NCBI GenBank assembly: GCA_022824365.1
Contig: JAJEAA010000023.1
Span: 1-64,000, forward strand
Origin: Anaerolineae bacterium
GTDB lineage: Bacteria; Chloroflexota; Anaerolineae; Aggregatilineales; Phototrophicaceae
DNA length: 64,000 nucleotides
Reading direction: 5' to 3'
Made by a program: the position numbers and the translations under genes. The notes beneath the pieces are model-generated. The model was given only the letters and a program-made list of their open reading frames with translations. It did no database searches and was not told the DNA's origin. Shown piece after piece: positions 25,725 through 33,504 of the stretch (the stretch's first letter is position 1; every line of letters starts with the position of its first letter).

Positions 25725-26876
25725 ATGGCCAATGGTGATCAATTTGGATACCTACAAGACGGAATTATCAGCGATGCGCGCTTTCCTGAGCCGGTGAGAG
25801 TGTTGCGCGTAGATGCGCTCGGTGTTTCACGTTTTACTCTACATGCTGTAGGCACAGACAGTCAGAAGCACTATGAGCGTGTTCTTCTTCGGTCTGACAT
25901 TGATGCGCTGACGCCCGCAAAGAACGATCTGCTTTTACTGGTTGGAGACCCAGCAAGATTCAAACTGGCAATCGAAGCCCACCGCATACGCTTGGCGCAC
26001 CTCTACGACCCGCTATTCGCGGTAAGCGTGTCGAAAATTGACCCGCTCCCGCATCAACTCGAAGCCGTATACGAATATATGCTGCCGCAGCCCGCGTTAC
26101 GCTTCATGCTGGCCGACGATCCTGGCGCCGGCAAAACGATTATGGGCGGGCTGCTGCTCAAAGAGCTTAAACTGCGCGGGGTGGTCACGCGGACACTGAT
26201 TGTGGTTCCGAGCACATTGCGCACTCAATGGCAGCGGGAATTACATGAGAAGTTCGACGAACATTTCGATATCGTCGAGCGCGCGACCCTCAACGCCCTT
26301 GGAACGGAGCGAACTTGGAACCTGGCGCATCAAGCGATCGTCTCCATCGACTTTGTCAAACAGCCAGATGTCTTAGACGGAATAGCTATTTCCGATATGT
26401 GGGACCTTATTATCGTCGATGAGGCTCACAAAATGTCTGCCTATCGTAGCAGTCCCACTAAGATTGACCGAAGTCAGCGGCACCGTCTTGGGGAAATACT
26501 CTCCGAAAGGGCGGAGCGGTTTCTACTGATGACGGCCACGCCGCACAAAGGCGATACCGAAAACTTTCGACTATTGCTTGCTCTCATCGACTCCGATCTA
26601 TTCGCCAATGAACAGATATTGCAGCGGGCAGTAGCACGCAAAGAGAATCCGATTTTCTTGCGCCGTCTCAAAGAAGATATGTGTCAGTTCAATAAGCAGC
26701 CGTTGTTCCCGCCTCGCAATGCGATAACAGTCCCCTACGAGCTTGAGGGCGAGGAACTCAACCTGTACGAACGTGTCACACGATACGTTGAGAACTACTT
26801 CAACCTCATGAAAACGCCGCTGCCAGGCAGTTATCGCACCCCGCAGCGAGCGTCCTTCGCGCGTGACTTCAAATAG
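25725..26876 (+). pseudogene. SNF2-family helicase truncated after the ATPase half
   Basis: The 383-residue frame carries the N-terminal region and first RecA-like lobe of a large SNF2/RapA-like helicase: DPLPHQLEAVY (Q-motif region), Walker A GAGKT (134-138), DLIIVDEAHKMS (DEAH box), and LLMTATPHKGD (motif III). It resembles DrmD-type helicases of phage-defence islands. Homology stops near NYFNLM (about 26815), followed by some 20 unrelated residues; the second RecA lobe and the long C-terminal part (family proteins are about 1000 residues) are missing. The start ATG 25725 is one base after the stop of the preceding fragment. Confidence 0.75.
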
Positions 26877-27263
26877 CGATAGTTGCTGTGGCTGCAGCGC
26901 CGCCAATTCGCTAAGCTGCAAACTCAGTTCAATGATGCCGGCCTGAGCCAGCAGCGTTTCCAGTAGAGGCGGCAACTGTTTCTCAAAATGCGCGAGCCCC
27001 CGCAGCGGCGCGCTCGGTCGCAGGCGCAGTTCATGCGTTTGCCGGCTTTCATCTTCCAGCAGCAGAACCAGCCGCCCAGCTTCCCGCTGCCCCAGTTGAT
27101 CAAGCAGCGGGGATGCCAGACGCAGGCAAGCCGCCAGCAGGCTCTCGCGATCGACTATCGGTTCGTCAAAAGAGAGCGAACCTGCCAAGATCGGCGGTGG
27201 TTGATGCGCTTGCAGCGGGTGACGATTTTGACCCTCATACCTGCCTCTGTGAGTCTCCTCCAA
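26820..27263 (-). pseudogene. C-terminal fragment of a Y-family DNA polymerase (ImuB-like)
   Basis: On the minus strand residues run from the RYEGQNRHPLQ linker through the little-finger domain (LSFDEPIVDRESLLAACLRL, GRLVLLLEDE) to IIELSLQLSEL and PQQLSLF, the characteristic tail of ImuB-like translesion polymerases. The palm and finger domains are missing upstream of 27263, and the 3' end runs straight into the antisense end of the helicase fragment. It is a remnant joined head-to-head with the helicase by rearrangement near 26812-26825. Confidence 0.6.
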
Positions 27264-27338
27264 AAACTCGTGGCTACCTAGTACAATAAGCGTTAGTCTG
27301 TGCCGGAAAGTCGAGGCTATGGCTTTGGATGATATAAT

Positions 27339-27710
27339 GTGAGCGCGTTTAAGCTGCTGGCTGATGAAAACATCGCGGTTGCCGTGATTGATCAGTGAAT
27401 CAGTCGAGATATCGATATAACGCGCGTCCGTCGTGTTATGTCAGAAGGTACGCCGGACCCGGATCTACTTGAGTATGCTCATAAAAACGGATATGCATTG
27501 CTGACACACGATCAGAAGATCACCCGTCATATCGCCGCACGACACAGAGAAGGCAAAGGACACGCTGGCGTGTTTATCGCTGGCAAGCATCTTCAAGGAG
27601 AGCATGGGATCGGTACAATCGTGACATCTATCCTAGAATACCAAGCGTTGATCGTAGCTGGCGCCGGGACCGTGCAGGAAGATGTAAACAACCGCGTCAA
27701 TTATATTTGA
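27339..27710 (+). pseudogene. DUF5615 (PIN-like) toxin with an in-frame stop
   Basis: From GTG 27339 the frame reads FKLLADENIAVAVIDQ, the typical DUF5615 start with its acidic Asp-Glu pair, then meets TGA at 27396-27398. It continues in the same frame through PDPDLLEYAHKNGYALLTHDQ and HAGVFI, the conserved core and second acidic site. Restarting at ATG 27438 would give 90 residues without the first catalytic acids. DUF5615 proteins are PIN-like presumed nucleases paired with DUF433 antitoxins, which lies next. Confidence 0.6.
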
Positions 27711-27719
27711 GGCAACACC

Positions 27720-28025
27720 ATGGCAGTAGAAATTCGAGAACACATTAAATTACGAGGGGAAAACCCGCTGGATGCGACAGTCGCCGGGACCCATTACAAA
27801 GCCTATCTGGTAGCAAACCTGGCATTGAACGATGGCCCGCAGGCAGCCGCCGAGCACTACCGAGTACCGCTGGCAACTGTGTACGGCGCGCTGGTCTTCT
27901 ACTGTGACAACGAAGCCGCAATCGATGAGGCGATCCGCGATGCGCGTGAACTCGGAGAGCAGTTGGGCGCCCGCTCTATGCAATCTGCCATCAAGGAAAT
28001 GAAAGAACGCCTGAAAGCGCCTTGA
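27720..28025 (+). CDS. DUF433-like antitoxin
   Basis: A 101-residue protein with the DUF433 helix-turn-helix pattern: HYKAYLVANLALNDGPQAAAEHY, then VPLATVYGALVFYCDNEAAIDEAI. Such proteins are the antitoxin and repressor partners of DUF5615 toxins; here the order is toxin then antitoxin, 9 bp apart. The C-terminal helix is rich in Glu/Lys. Its first 25 codons (from 27727) recur perfectly at 45238-45314, and a diverged copy of the same part lies at 4675-4815. Confidence 0.65.
   Translation: MAVEIREHIKLRGENPLDATVAGTHYKAYLVANLALNDGPQAAAEHYRVPLATVYGALVFYCDNEAAIDEAIRDARELGEQLGARSMQSAIKEMKERLKAP
27727..27803 (+). repeat. 77-bp perfect direct repeat, left copy
   Basis: Bases 27727-27803, inside the 5' part of the DUF433-like gene, are identical to 45238-45314 in the same orientation, 17.5 kb away. 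The identity ends abruptly on both sides. Recombination between the copies would remove everything from the DeoR system to the toxin remnants. Confidence 0.9.
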
Positions 28026-28911
28026 CCACGGCCTCACGTTATTATCTTCCCAGGCACGAATTCTTCTTGTGACATCTGCAGTCGCAATAGGCGCAGCACA
28101 AGCCTGTCGCCGTCATGCCTGGTATCGCTCACGCAGGGCGCACTTTCTGCAAGCCTCTCTCGTGAGTAGAGACCACATTATTGGCATCGGTTGCTTCACA
28201 GAAGTGGGCTTACGTAAAGCAAGCTGCCTCAAGCCCTTACGGATTCTGTATCCAATTAGCTATGCTCTTCGCTTGCGGGGCTTCTGATGAGAACGCGTCG
28301 TACAACCATCAAGATCGCCTTCGAATGCGATAGTCTATCGCTTGTCTCCAACTCGTAGAATTCGACGTTTTCCGGTTTGCATCACACGCGCTTGGCCTTC
28401 ATTGTCGTTCGGCAATACAACGTACGCAAATGTGGCTACAAACACCTTAGCGGTGGCCGGGCCGCGAATTATAAGTGGACGAACCGGTCAATGGCGCATC
28501 ACGTCAAATATCAGACCGAAACTTAGAAGCTTGCGTGAAAGAGAATCGGTGTGAGCGTATGATGACGAGGCAGTCTCACCGACGCGCTGGCATAATGGCG
28601 GACATGGTTTATCGCTAGGCGGATAAGTCCGTCGCCATATTCAATGCGCGGCGTTCAACATTCCAAGACATCTTCTACGAGCTATAGGATGTCTTACTGA
28701 CCCGTATACAGAATATCGCAGAGTCCCGAGCTCGGTTGTTGAAATACATGCGCCAACATTCCATGCGCGTCGATGTTCGGGCTCAAATGTGGGCGCTGCA
28801 ACGCACCTGCCCGGGGTAGTTTTCTTGTCTTCCTACTTCCGTAATCCTTATTGGGTCGGAGTGAAAGGCGAAACAAATGACCAGAGGTGATATCCGGCTG
28901 GTTTTGAAAAG
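28026..28911. other. Gene-poor stretch between the antitoxin and the DeoR system
   Basis: About 890 bp with no frame that looks like a protein; short frames present are not conserved-looking and lack ribosome sites. It contains the hairpin repeat at 28185-28225. Composition is mixed and it reads like decayed or rearranged DNA. Confidence 0.6.
28185..28225 (+). repeat. Hairpin repeat, left copy
   Basis: A 41-bp sequence containing TTGCTTCAC ... GTAAAGCAA (8 of 9 pairs). It matches 43355-43395 at 36 of 41 positions in the same orientation; the two copies flank the DeoR-to-hydrolase system. Confidence 0.6.
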
Positions 28912-28940
28912 TTGACAACCGAACACAAAATGCTTATTAT
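28912..28940 (+). promoter_or_regulatory. Consensus promoter of the DeoR/transport system
   Basis: TTGACA (28912-28917), a 17-bp spacer, and TATTAT (28935-28940), 39 bp before the DeoR start, in an A+T-rich segment. It is among the best sigma-70 promoters in the window and probably drives the genes at 28979-33353, and perhaps the whole run to 42419. Confidence 0.75.
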
Positions 28941-28978
28941 ACAAACAATTTCGAATATGTAGTTTCACGGAATGCCTT

Positions 28979-29779
28979 GTGCGGGCCGATCGGCAGCAGC
29001 AGATTCTTGAGCTAGTTCACCAGAACAACCGAATCAGCGTTGTGGAGATATGTACGTTATTCGGGGTGTCAGAAATGACGGCCCGACGCGACCTTCAGGT
29101 GCTGGATCGGGAAGGATTGCTGCGCCGAGTGCATGGGGGCGCTATTCAAAATCTTGGTCGGAGCTATGAACCGCCTCTGATTATCCGCAAGAACAAACAA
29201 TTCGTTCAGAAAAAGGCAATTGGCCAAAAGTCAGCGGAGCTGATCTTGGATGGGGACAGCATTGCCCTTGATATCGGTACCACCACTCTCGAAATCGCAC
29301 GGTCACTGGCTGATAAGTGCAACCTGACCGTGATCACCGCAAGTCTGCCCATAGCCAACGAAATCGTCGCATCTTATTCCCTGGAATCTGATATCCGTCT
29401 CATCTTGACAGGCGGCGTCGTGCGCAGCGGCGAGTGGTCAATGGTGGGCATGTTTGCTGCCCGAATGTATGCACAGTTGCACGTAGACAAAGCTTTCATA
29501 GGCATAGGCGGCATCAGCCTTGAAGACGGTCTTACTGAGCACAACTTGGAAGATGCCTCGGTTAAGTGGCCACTGTTGGAGAGCGCTCGTCAGGTCATCG
29601 TGGTCGCCGATGGCTCCAAGTTCGGTAAAACTGCCTTTGCCTCGGTAGGACCGCTCGACCTTATCGATACGATCATCACAGATTGCAGCGCGCCGTCTGA
29701 TTTTCTGGAAGATCTAAGTTTGAGAGGCATTAACGTACTGGTGGCGGAATCGGCGATGGCAAGTGAGAATGGCTTATGA
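28979..29779 (+). CDS. DeoR family transcriptional regulator
   Basis: A 266-residue regulator. The N-terminal winged helix (QQQILELVHQNNRISVVEIC, then MTARRDLQVLDREGLLRRVHGGA) is the DeoR signature; the C-terminal half (residues 75-250) is the DeoR sensor, an ISOCOT-fold sugar-phosphate-binding domain with DSIALDIGTTTLEIA, the VVRSGEWSMVG loop and VVVADGSKFG. Such repressors release DNA on binding a phosphorylated sugar. The start is GTG at 28979. The last 4 bases overlap the BtpA gene (ATGA). Confidence 0.93.
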   Translation: MRADRQQQILELVHQNNRISVVEICTLFGVSEMTARRDLQVLDREGLLRRVHGGAIQNLGRSYEPPLIIRKNKQFVQKKAIGQKSAELILDGDSIALDIGTTTLEIARSLADKCNLTVITASLPIANEIVASYSLESDIRLILTGGVVRSGEWSMVGMFAARMYAQLHVDKAFIGIGGISLEDGLTEHNLEDASVKWPLLESARQVIVVADGSKFGKTAFASVGPLDLIDTIITDCSAPSDFLEDLSLRGINVLVAESAMASENGL

Positions 29780-30318
29780 GGCTAGGTGCGCTGTTCAGAA
29801 TCGAAAAGCCTGTCATAGCCATGGCGCATTTGCCCGCGCTATCGGGATCGCCGCGTTGCAACCGTGATCAAAATATCAAGCACGTTGTTGACTACGGGCA
29901 GTCTGAGGTGGAAAAGCTTGTTGCAGGCGGTGTGGACGCGAACATGATCTGCAACGAGGATGATCGACCGTGTGTACTGAAGGCAGGCCTGGAGCAGGTA
30001 AGGGCCATGACCTGCTCCAATACTGCTGCGGCGCCGAAAGACTTCCCCTTTGGGCTGGACTTTCTCCGGGGCCCGATAGCGGCTTTGGCGATCGCCATGG
30101 CAACGGGCGCGATGTTCATTCGCGAGGCAGTTTCCGGCCTTTACGAATCGGATATGGGACTTTGGACAACCAGCGCCGGAGAATTGTTGCGAAATCGTGC
30201 ACAGATATGTGCGGACAATATCCGCCTCTTCTACGATATCCTGCCAGAGTTTGCCTCCGCGCCGGGCGCAAGGCATGTTGCGCAGCGGGCGCGCGAGCCT
30301 GGAAAGGCGACCGATTAG
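29776..30318 (+). CDS. BtpA/SgcQ-family TIM-barrel protein, C-terminally shortened
   Basis: The protein begins KPVIAMAHLPALSGSPRC, the BtpA opening, and retains ARALEEGGVD-like VEKLVAGGVDANMICNED, RGPIAALAIAMATGAMFIRE and the QGL-type LWTTSAGELLRNRAQ. At 180 residues it is about two thirds of the usual length of roughly 265; sequence after about residue 160 (PGARHVAQRARE) matches the family only briefly before a stop. BtpA proteins are nucleosidase/aldolase-like TIM barrels of unsettled activity; SgcQ of E. coli sits in a sugar operon. The loss of the last barrel strands suggests a damaged or non-catalytic protein. Confidence 0.65.
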   Translation: MRLGALFRIEKPVIAMAHLPALSGSPRCNRDQNIKHVVDYGQSEVEKLVAGGVDANMICNEDDRPCVLKAGLEQVRAMTCSNTAAAPKDFPFGLDFLRGPIAALAIAMATGAMFIREAVSGLYESDMGLWTTSAGELLRNRAQICADNIRLFYDILPEFASAPGARHVAQRAREPGKATD

Positions 30319-30321
30319 AAA

Positions 30322-31299
30322 ATGCCAGGTCCCGGACGGCCAAAGCTAACAGCTACCGTGAAAGAGACAATCGCGCAGTTGAGCGCACTGGAACTTCACG
30401 CCTCCCGTGCTGGCCGAGAAGTAATGCGCTGCCTGGTTGAGACGGCCCGTTGTAGCTCAGCCTCAGACACATCGACGCTTGCGGACGAAATCCAGTATGC
30501 TGTCGATGCTATTCTACGAGTAATGCCACCGTATGCCCCGGCGCTGAATGTGATGCACCGCGTATTGGCGAGGGTCGAATTGGCGCGATCTGGCGGAGAG
30601 GACGTCAGTTCGCTACGCATGGCATTGCAAAGCGAAGCCAGCAGCTTTAGTCACTGGTCGGAATCGGCAAGAAAGCGTGTCGCGAATTACGGCGCAGAAC
30701 TAATTCCTGCCGGTGGGACTGTCTTCACCTTCACGTTGAGCGAGACAATTCTGCGCTGCATGGTTCGCGCTTCAGAGATGGGGAAGCGGTTCCGTATCCT
30801 TGTCACCGAATCTCGTCCCAATAATGACGGGCTAGCGACGGCCAGCGCGCTATTGGGCGCGGGGCTAGAAATCGAGGTGAGCATTGACGCCTGCGTTGCG
30901 GAACTCGTTCCGCAAGCGGACATCGTCATGGTCGGCGCCGAAGCCATCATGGCGGACGGCAGCGCCATCGCCAAGGTTGGCACGTATCCGTGTGCGCTGG
31001 TTGCCCGGCAATATGGTATTCCGGTGTACGTCGTTGTTGATTCAATGAAGCTCGATGTCTCGTCGGCATTGGGGCTGTCGCTGCCGCTAGATGCGCTGAA
31101 CGCCCACGATGTTTTGCCGAACAATGTGCCGGAAGAAGTCGCTGTTGCGGGTTCGCTATTTGACCGCACGCGGTCGCATTTGATCCGCGGCGTGGTTAGC
31201 GAACAGGGAATACTGACAGCCGCCGCCTGCTCGGCTTTGATGCGGGAGATGCCTGTCAGCCAGTATCTTCATGACCTAATCGGGGAAAGAGGGACTTAA
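30322..31299 (+). CDS. Initiation factor 2B-fold protein (eIF-2B/ribose-1,5-bisphosphate isomerase-like), paralogue 1
   Basis: A 325-residue protein with an N-terminal helical domain and the C-terminal IF-2B Rossmann-like domain: RILVTESRPNNDGLATA, ADIVMVGAEAIMADGS and AKVGTYPCALVARQYGIPVYV. The catalytic Cys of MtnA and R15P isomerases is not present (the loop reads FTFTLSET), and the catalytic Asp position is Glu (GAEAI), so a binding or regulatory role is as likely as catalysis. It lies directly before its paralogue with no gap. This bacterial fold is not a translation factor. It may bind a sugar or nucleotide phosphate. Confidence 0.8.
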   Translation: MPGPGRPKLTATVKETIAQLSALELHASRAGREVMRCLVETARCSSASDTSTLADEIQYAVDAILRVMPPYAPALNVMHRVLARVELARSGGEDVSSLRMALQSEASSFSHWSESARKRVANYGAELIPAGGTVFTFTLSETILRCMVRASEMGKRFRILVTESRPNNDGLATASALLGAGLEIEVSIDACVAELVPQADIVMVGAEAIMADGSAIAKVGTYPCALVARQYGIPVYVVVDSMKLDVSSALGLSLPLDALNAHDVLPNNVPEEVAVAGSLFDRTRSHLIRGVVSEQGILTAAACSALMREMPVSQYLHDLIGERGT

Positions 31300-32283
31300 A
31301 TGTCCGATCATCCGGCAATTGTCACGGTTGTCGAACGCATACACGCCGATGCCATCGGTGGCGCGGCTGACATCGCCAAAGAGGTGGTGGATGCTTTGCT
31401 GCAGTTGAATAGCGACATTGCCGCGGACGATGCTGATGTTTACATCGCCCAGATTATGGACGCGGTTACAGATATCCTGACCGTCATGCCATCCTTCGCG
31501 CCGCCGATCAATGCCGTGCACCGGCTTTTGGGACGCCTGGAAGCCGCGAATAGAGCCGGTGCATCGGTGACGGAACTAAAGGTGGAGGCCCAGCTTGCTG
31601 GCGACGACTTCTTAAACTGGGCGGAAGCGGCGCTGGACAGAGTCGCGCAATACGGCGCTGAAAAGATCAATGACGGCGATGTCGTTTTCATGTACAGCAT
31701 GAGTTCCACTGTCTGGCGCATCTTCAAGCGCGCCAAAGCCAATGGCCGCAGCTTCGAGGTCATCGTCACGGAATCACGGCCGGGCAACGAAGGCTTGTGG
31801 ACGGTGAATGAAATGCATGAGCATGGCATCCCGGTCGCGGTCAGCATCGACGCCAATATCGGCGAGCTGGTGCCGCGCTGCGATGCTGTGTTTGTTGGCG
31901 CTGACGCCATATCATCGGATGGATTCTCATTTGTTAAAGTGGGCACATATCCGACAGCACTGGTAGCGGCCGCGCACGGTGTGCCATTCTATGTTGCCGC
32001 TGACAGCCTGAAATTCGATTCCAGCACCTTGCTGGGATTGCCCTTTCGCGGCGAATCAATCCCGCGCGCAGATGTCTTGAGCGAAGACTTTCCCGAAGAC
32101 GTGCAAGTTGTCGGCGATTTATTCGAGGCCGTCTCGCCCCAGCTCGTTACGGCGCTGATCACCGAGATGGGCTTGCTAAGTCCGACCGCCGTGGTCAGCG
32201 TGATGTGGGAGATGAAGCTGAGCGAGCGGCTCAATGCGCTGATTCCCGCCTGGGCCCGCGGTGAGCTGAGGAGCCATGACTGA
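31300..32283 (+). CDS. Initiation factor 2B-fold protein, paralogue 2
   Basis: A 327-residue close relative of the preceding protein, with VIVTESRPGNEGLWTV, DAVFVGADAISSDGF, VKVGTYPTALVAAAHGVPFYVAADSLKFD. Unlike paralogue 1 it keeps Asp in GADAI, but the catalytic Cys loop is VFMYSMSST, again without Cys. Adjacent stop and start with no gap between the paralogues suggest equal synthesis, and possibly a heteromeric complex as in eukaryotic eIF2B. Its stop overlaps the aminopeptidase start by 1 bp (TGATG). Confidence 0.8.
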   Translation: MSDHPAIVTVVERIHADAIGGAADIAKEVVDALLQLNSDIAADDADVYIAQIMDAVTDILTVMPSFAPPINAVHRLLGRLEAANRAGASVTELKVEAQLAGDDFLNWAEAALDRVAQYGAEKINDGDVVFMYSMSSTVWRIFKRAKANGRSFEVIVTESRPGNEGLWTVNEMHEHGIPVAVSIDANIGELVPRCDAVFVGADAISSDGFSFVKVGTYPTALVAAAHGVPFYVAADSLKFDSSTLLGLPFRGESIPRADVLSEDFPEDVQVVGDLFEAVSPQLVTALITEMGLLSPTAVVSVMWEMKLSERLNALIPAWARGELRSHD

Positions 32284-33353
32284 TGACCGATCCGCGTTGG
32301 GATCAACTGGCCGACATCCTGGTCAACTATTCAACCGACACCAAGCGGGGTGACAAGGTTCAGATCACCATGATGGAAATCGATACCTTTCCGCTGGCCC
32401 GCGCTGTGCATGCTGCGGCGGTCAAGGCTGGCGCGCTGCCGCATATCGAGTTTCAGTCTGCTTATCTCGAACGTGACATGATGCGATTTGGGGACTCGGA
32501 GCAGATCGACAGGATACCAGACATGAGTGCCTATGGCATGGAATGGGCGGATGTTTATATCGGGCTGCGAGGCGCGCGCAATCCGCATGAATTGACCGAC
32601 ATCTCGGCCGACAAGATCGCCGCGCGCAAGCGGGCTATGGGCGCGGTCTCGGCTATGCGAAACGATCTGACCCGCTGGGTGCTGGTGCGTGTGCCTAACG
32701 AATCCTTCGCGCAGCAAGCCGAGACCAGTCTCGACGACATGATGGGATTCTTCTTCAATGCCACTTTGCGCGATTGGGCAGCGGAACGCACCCGGCTGGT
32801 GGAACTGCAGGAAGTTTTCCAGCGCGCTGAAACTGTGCGCATTGTGGGAGAGGAAACGGATATCTCTTTCTCGACCAAAGGGCGCTTGTATGTGGTCGCC
32901 GATGGCAAGCTGAATATGCCCGATGGTGAGATATTCACTGCGCCGGTCGATGACAGTGTCGAGGGTCAAATCTACTTCGAGTTCCCCGGCGTCTATGTCG
33001 GCCAGAAAGTGGAGGGTATCCGCTTGACCTTCGAGGGAGGCAAAGTCGTTGCTGCCAGCGCTGCAAGCAACCTTGATCTGCTGGAGCAGTTGCTGGATAT
33101 GGATGACGAAGCGCGATATATCGGCGAATTTGGGGTTGGCTTGAACTTCGGCATTGATCGTTTCAGCTACGACATCCTTTATGATGAGAAGATCGGCGGC
33201 ACCATTCATCTGGCGCTGGGGCGCGCCTACAAGGAGTGCAAGGGCCTGAATCAATCGGCCCTGCATTGGGATATCGTCAAGGATTTGCGCAGGCAGGGTC
33301 AAATCTTTCTTGATGGTACAATGATTTTCGAAGACGGCGCGTACTTGGTGTAG
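32283..33353 (+). CDS. M29-family (AmpS/PepS) metalloaminopeptidase
   Basis: A 356-residue cytoplasmic leucyl-aminopeptidase-type enzyme. Family marks in order are RGDKVQITM, NMPDGEIFTAP, GEFGVGLN (metal Glu), the GGTIHLALGRAY histidine and NQSALHWDIVKDL with His and Asp ligands. M29 enzymes use a two-metal centre to remove N-terminal residues from peptides. Coupling to the IF-2B pair and to a family-5 importer suggests that imported substrates carry an amino acid or amide part, but some M29-like proteins in sugar operons may act on other amides. Confidence 0.9.
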   Translation: MTDPRWDQLADILVNYSTDTKRGDKVQITMMEIDTFPLARAVHAAAVKAGALPHIEFQSAYLERDMMRFGDSEQIDRIPDMSAYGMEWADVYIGLRGARNPHELTDISADKIAARKRAMGAVSAMRNDLTRWVLVRVPNESFAQQAETSLDDMMGFFFNATLRDWAAERTRLVELQEVFQRAETVRIVGEETDISFSTKGRLYVVADGKLNMPDGEIFTAPVDDSVEGQIYFEFPGVYVGQKVEGIRLTFEGGKVVAASAASNLDLLEQLLDMDDEARYIGEFGVGLNFGIDRFSYDILYDEKIGGTIHLALGRAYKECKGLNQSALHWDIVKDLRRQGQIFLDGTMIFEDGAYLV

Positions 33354-33504
33354 TGGCGGCCAAAGCAATTGTTCGCGGGATCGCGCATTGATGTCTTCTG
33401 TCTATCCCGAAAATGTGAGTTGACAAGGAGCTGGAAGCTGAAGGAAACCCAAACCTCGAAAGCGTCTCGAATAGAGTACTTTGATGTAATTAAGGAGAAT
33501 TCAC

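Noticed and set aside
27333..27338. Perfect TATAAT just before the DUF5615 remnant
   Set aside because: It is 1 bp from the GTG start, has no -35 partner, and would place the transcript start inside the gene.
28026..28911. Transposase or integrase remnant
   Set aside because: I looked for catalytic-motif patterns on both strands and found none that hold over more than a few residues.
30322..32283. True translation initiation factor
   Set aside because: Bacteria do not use eIF2B; these are IF-2B-fold proteins in a metabolic operon.
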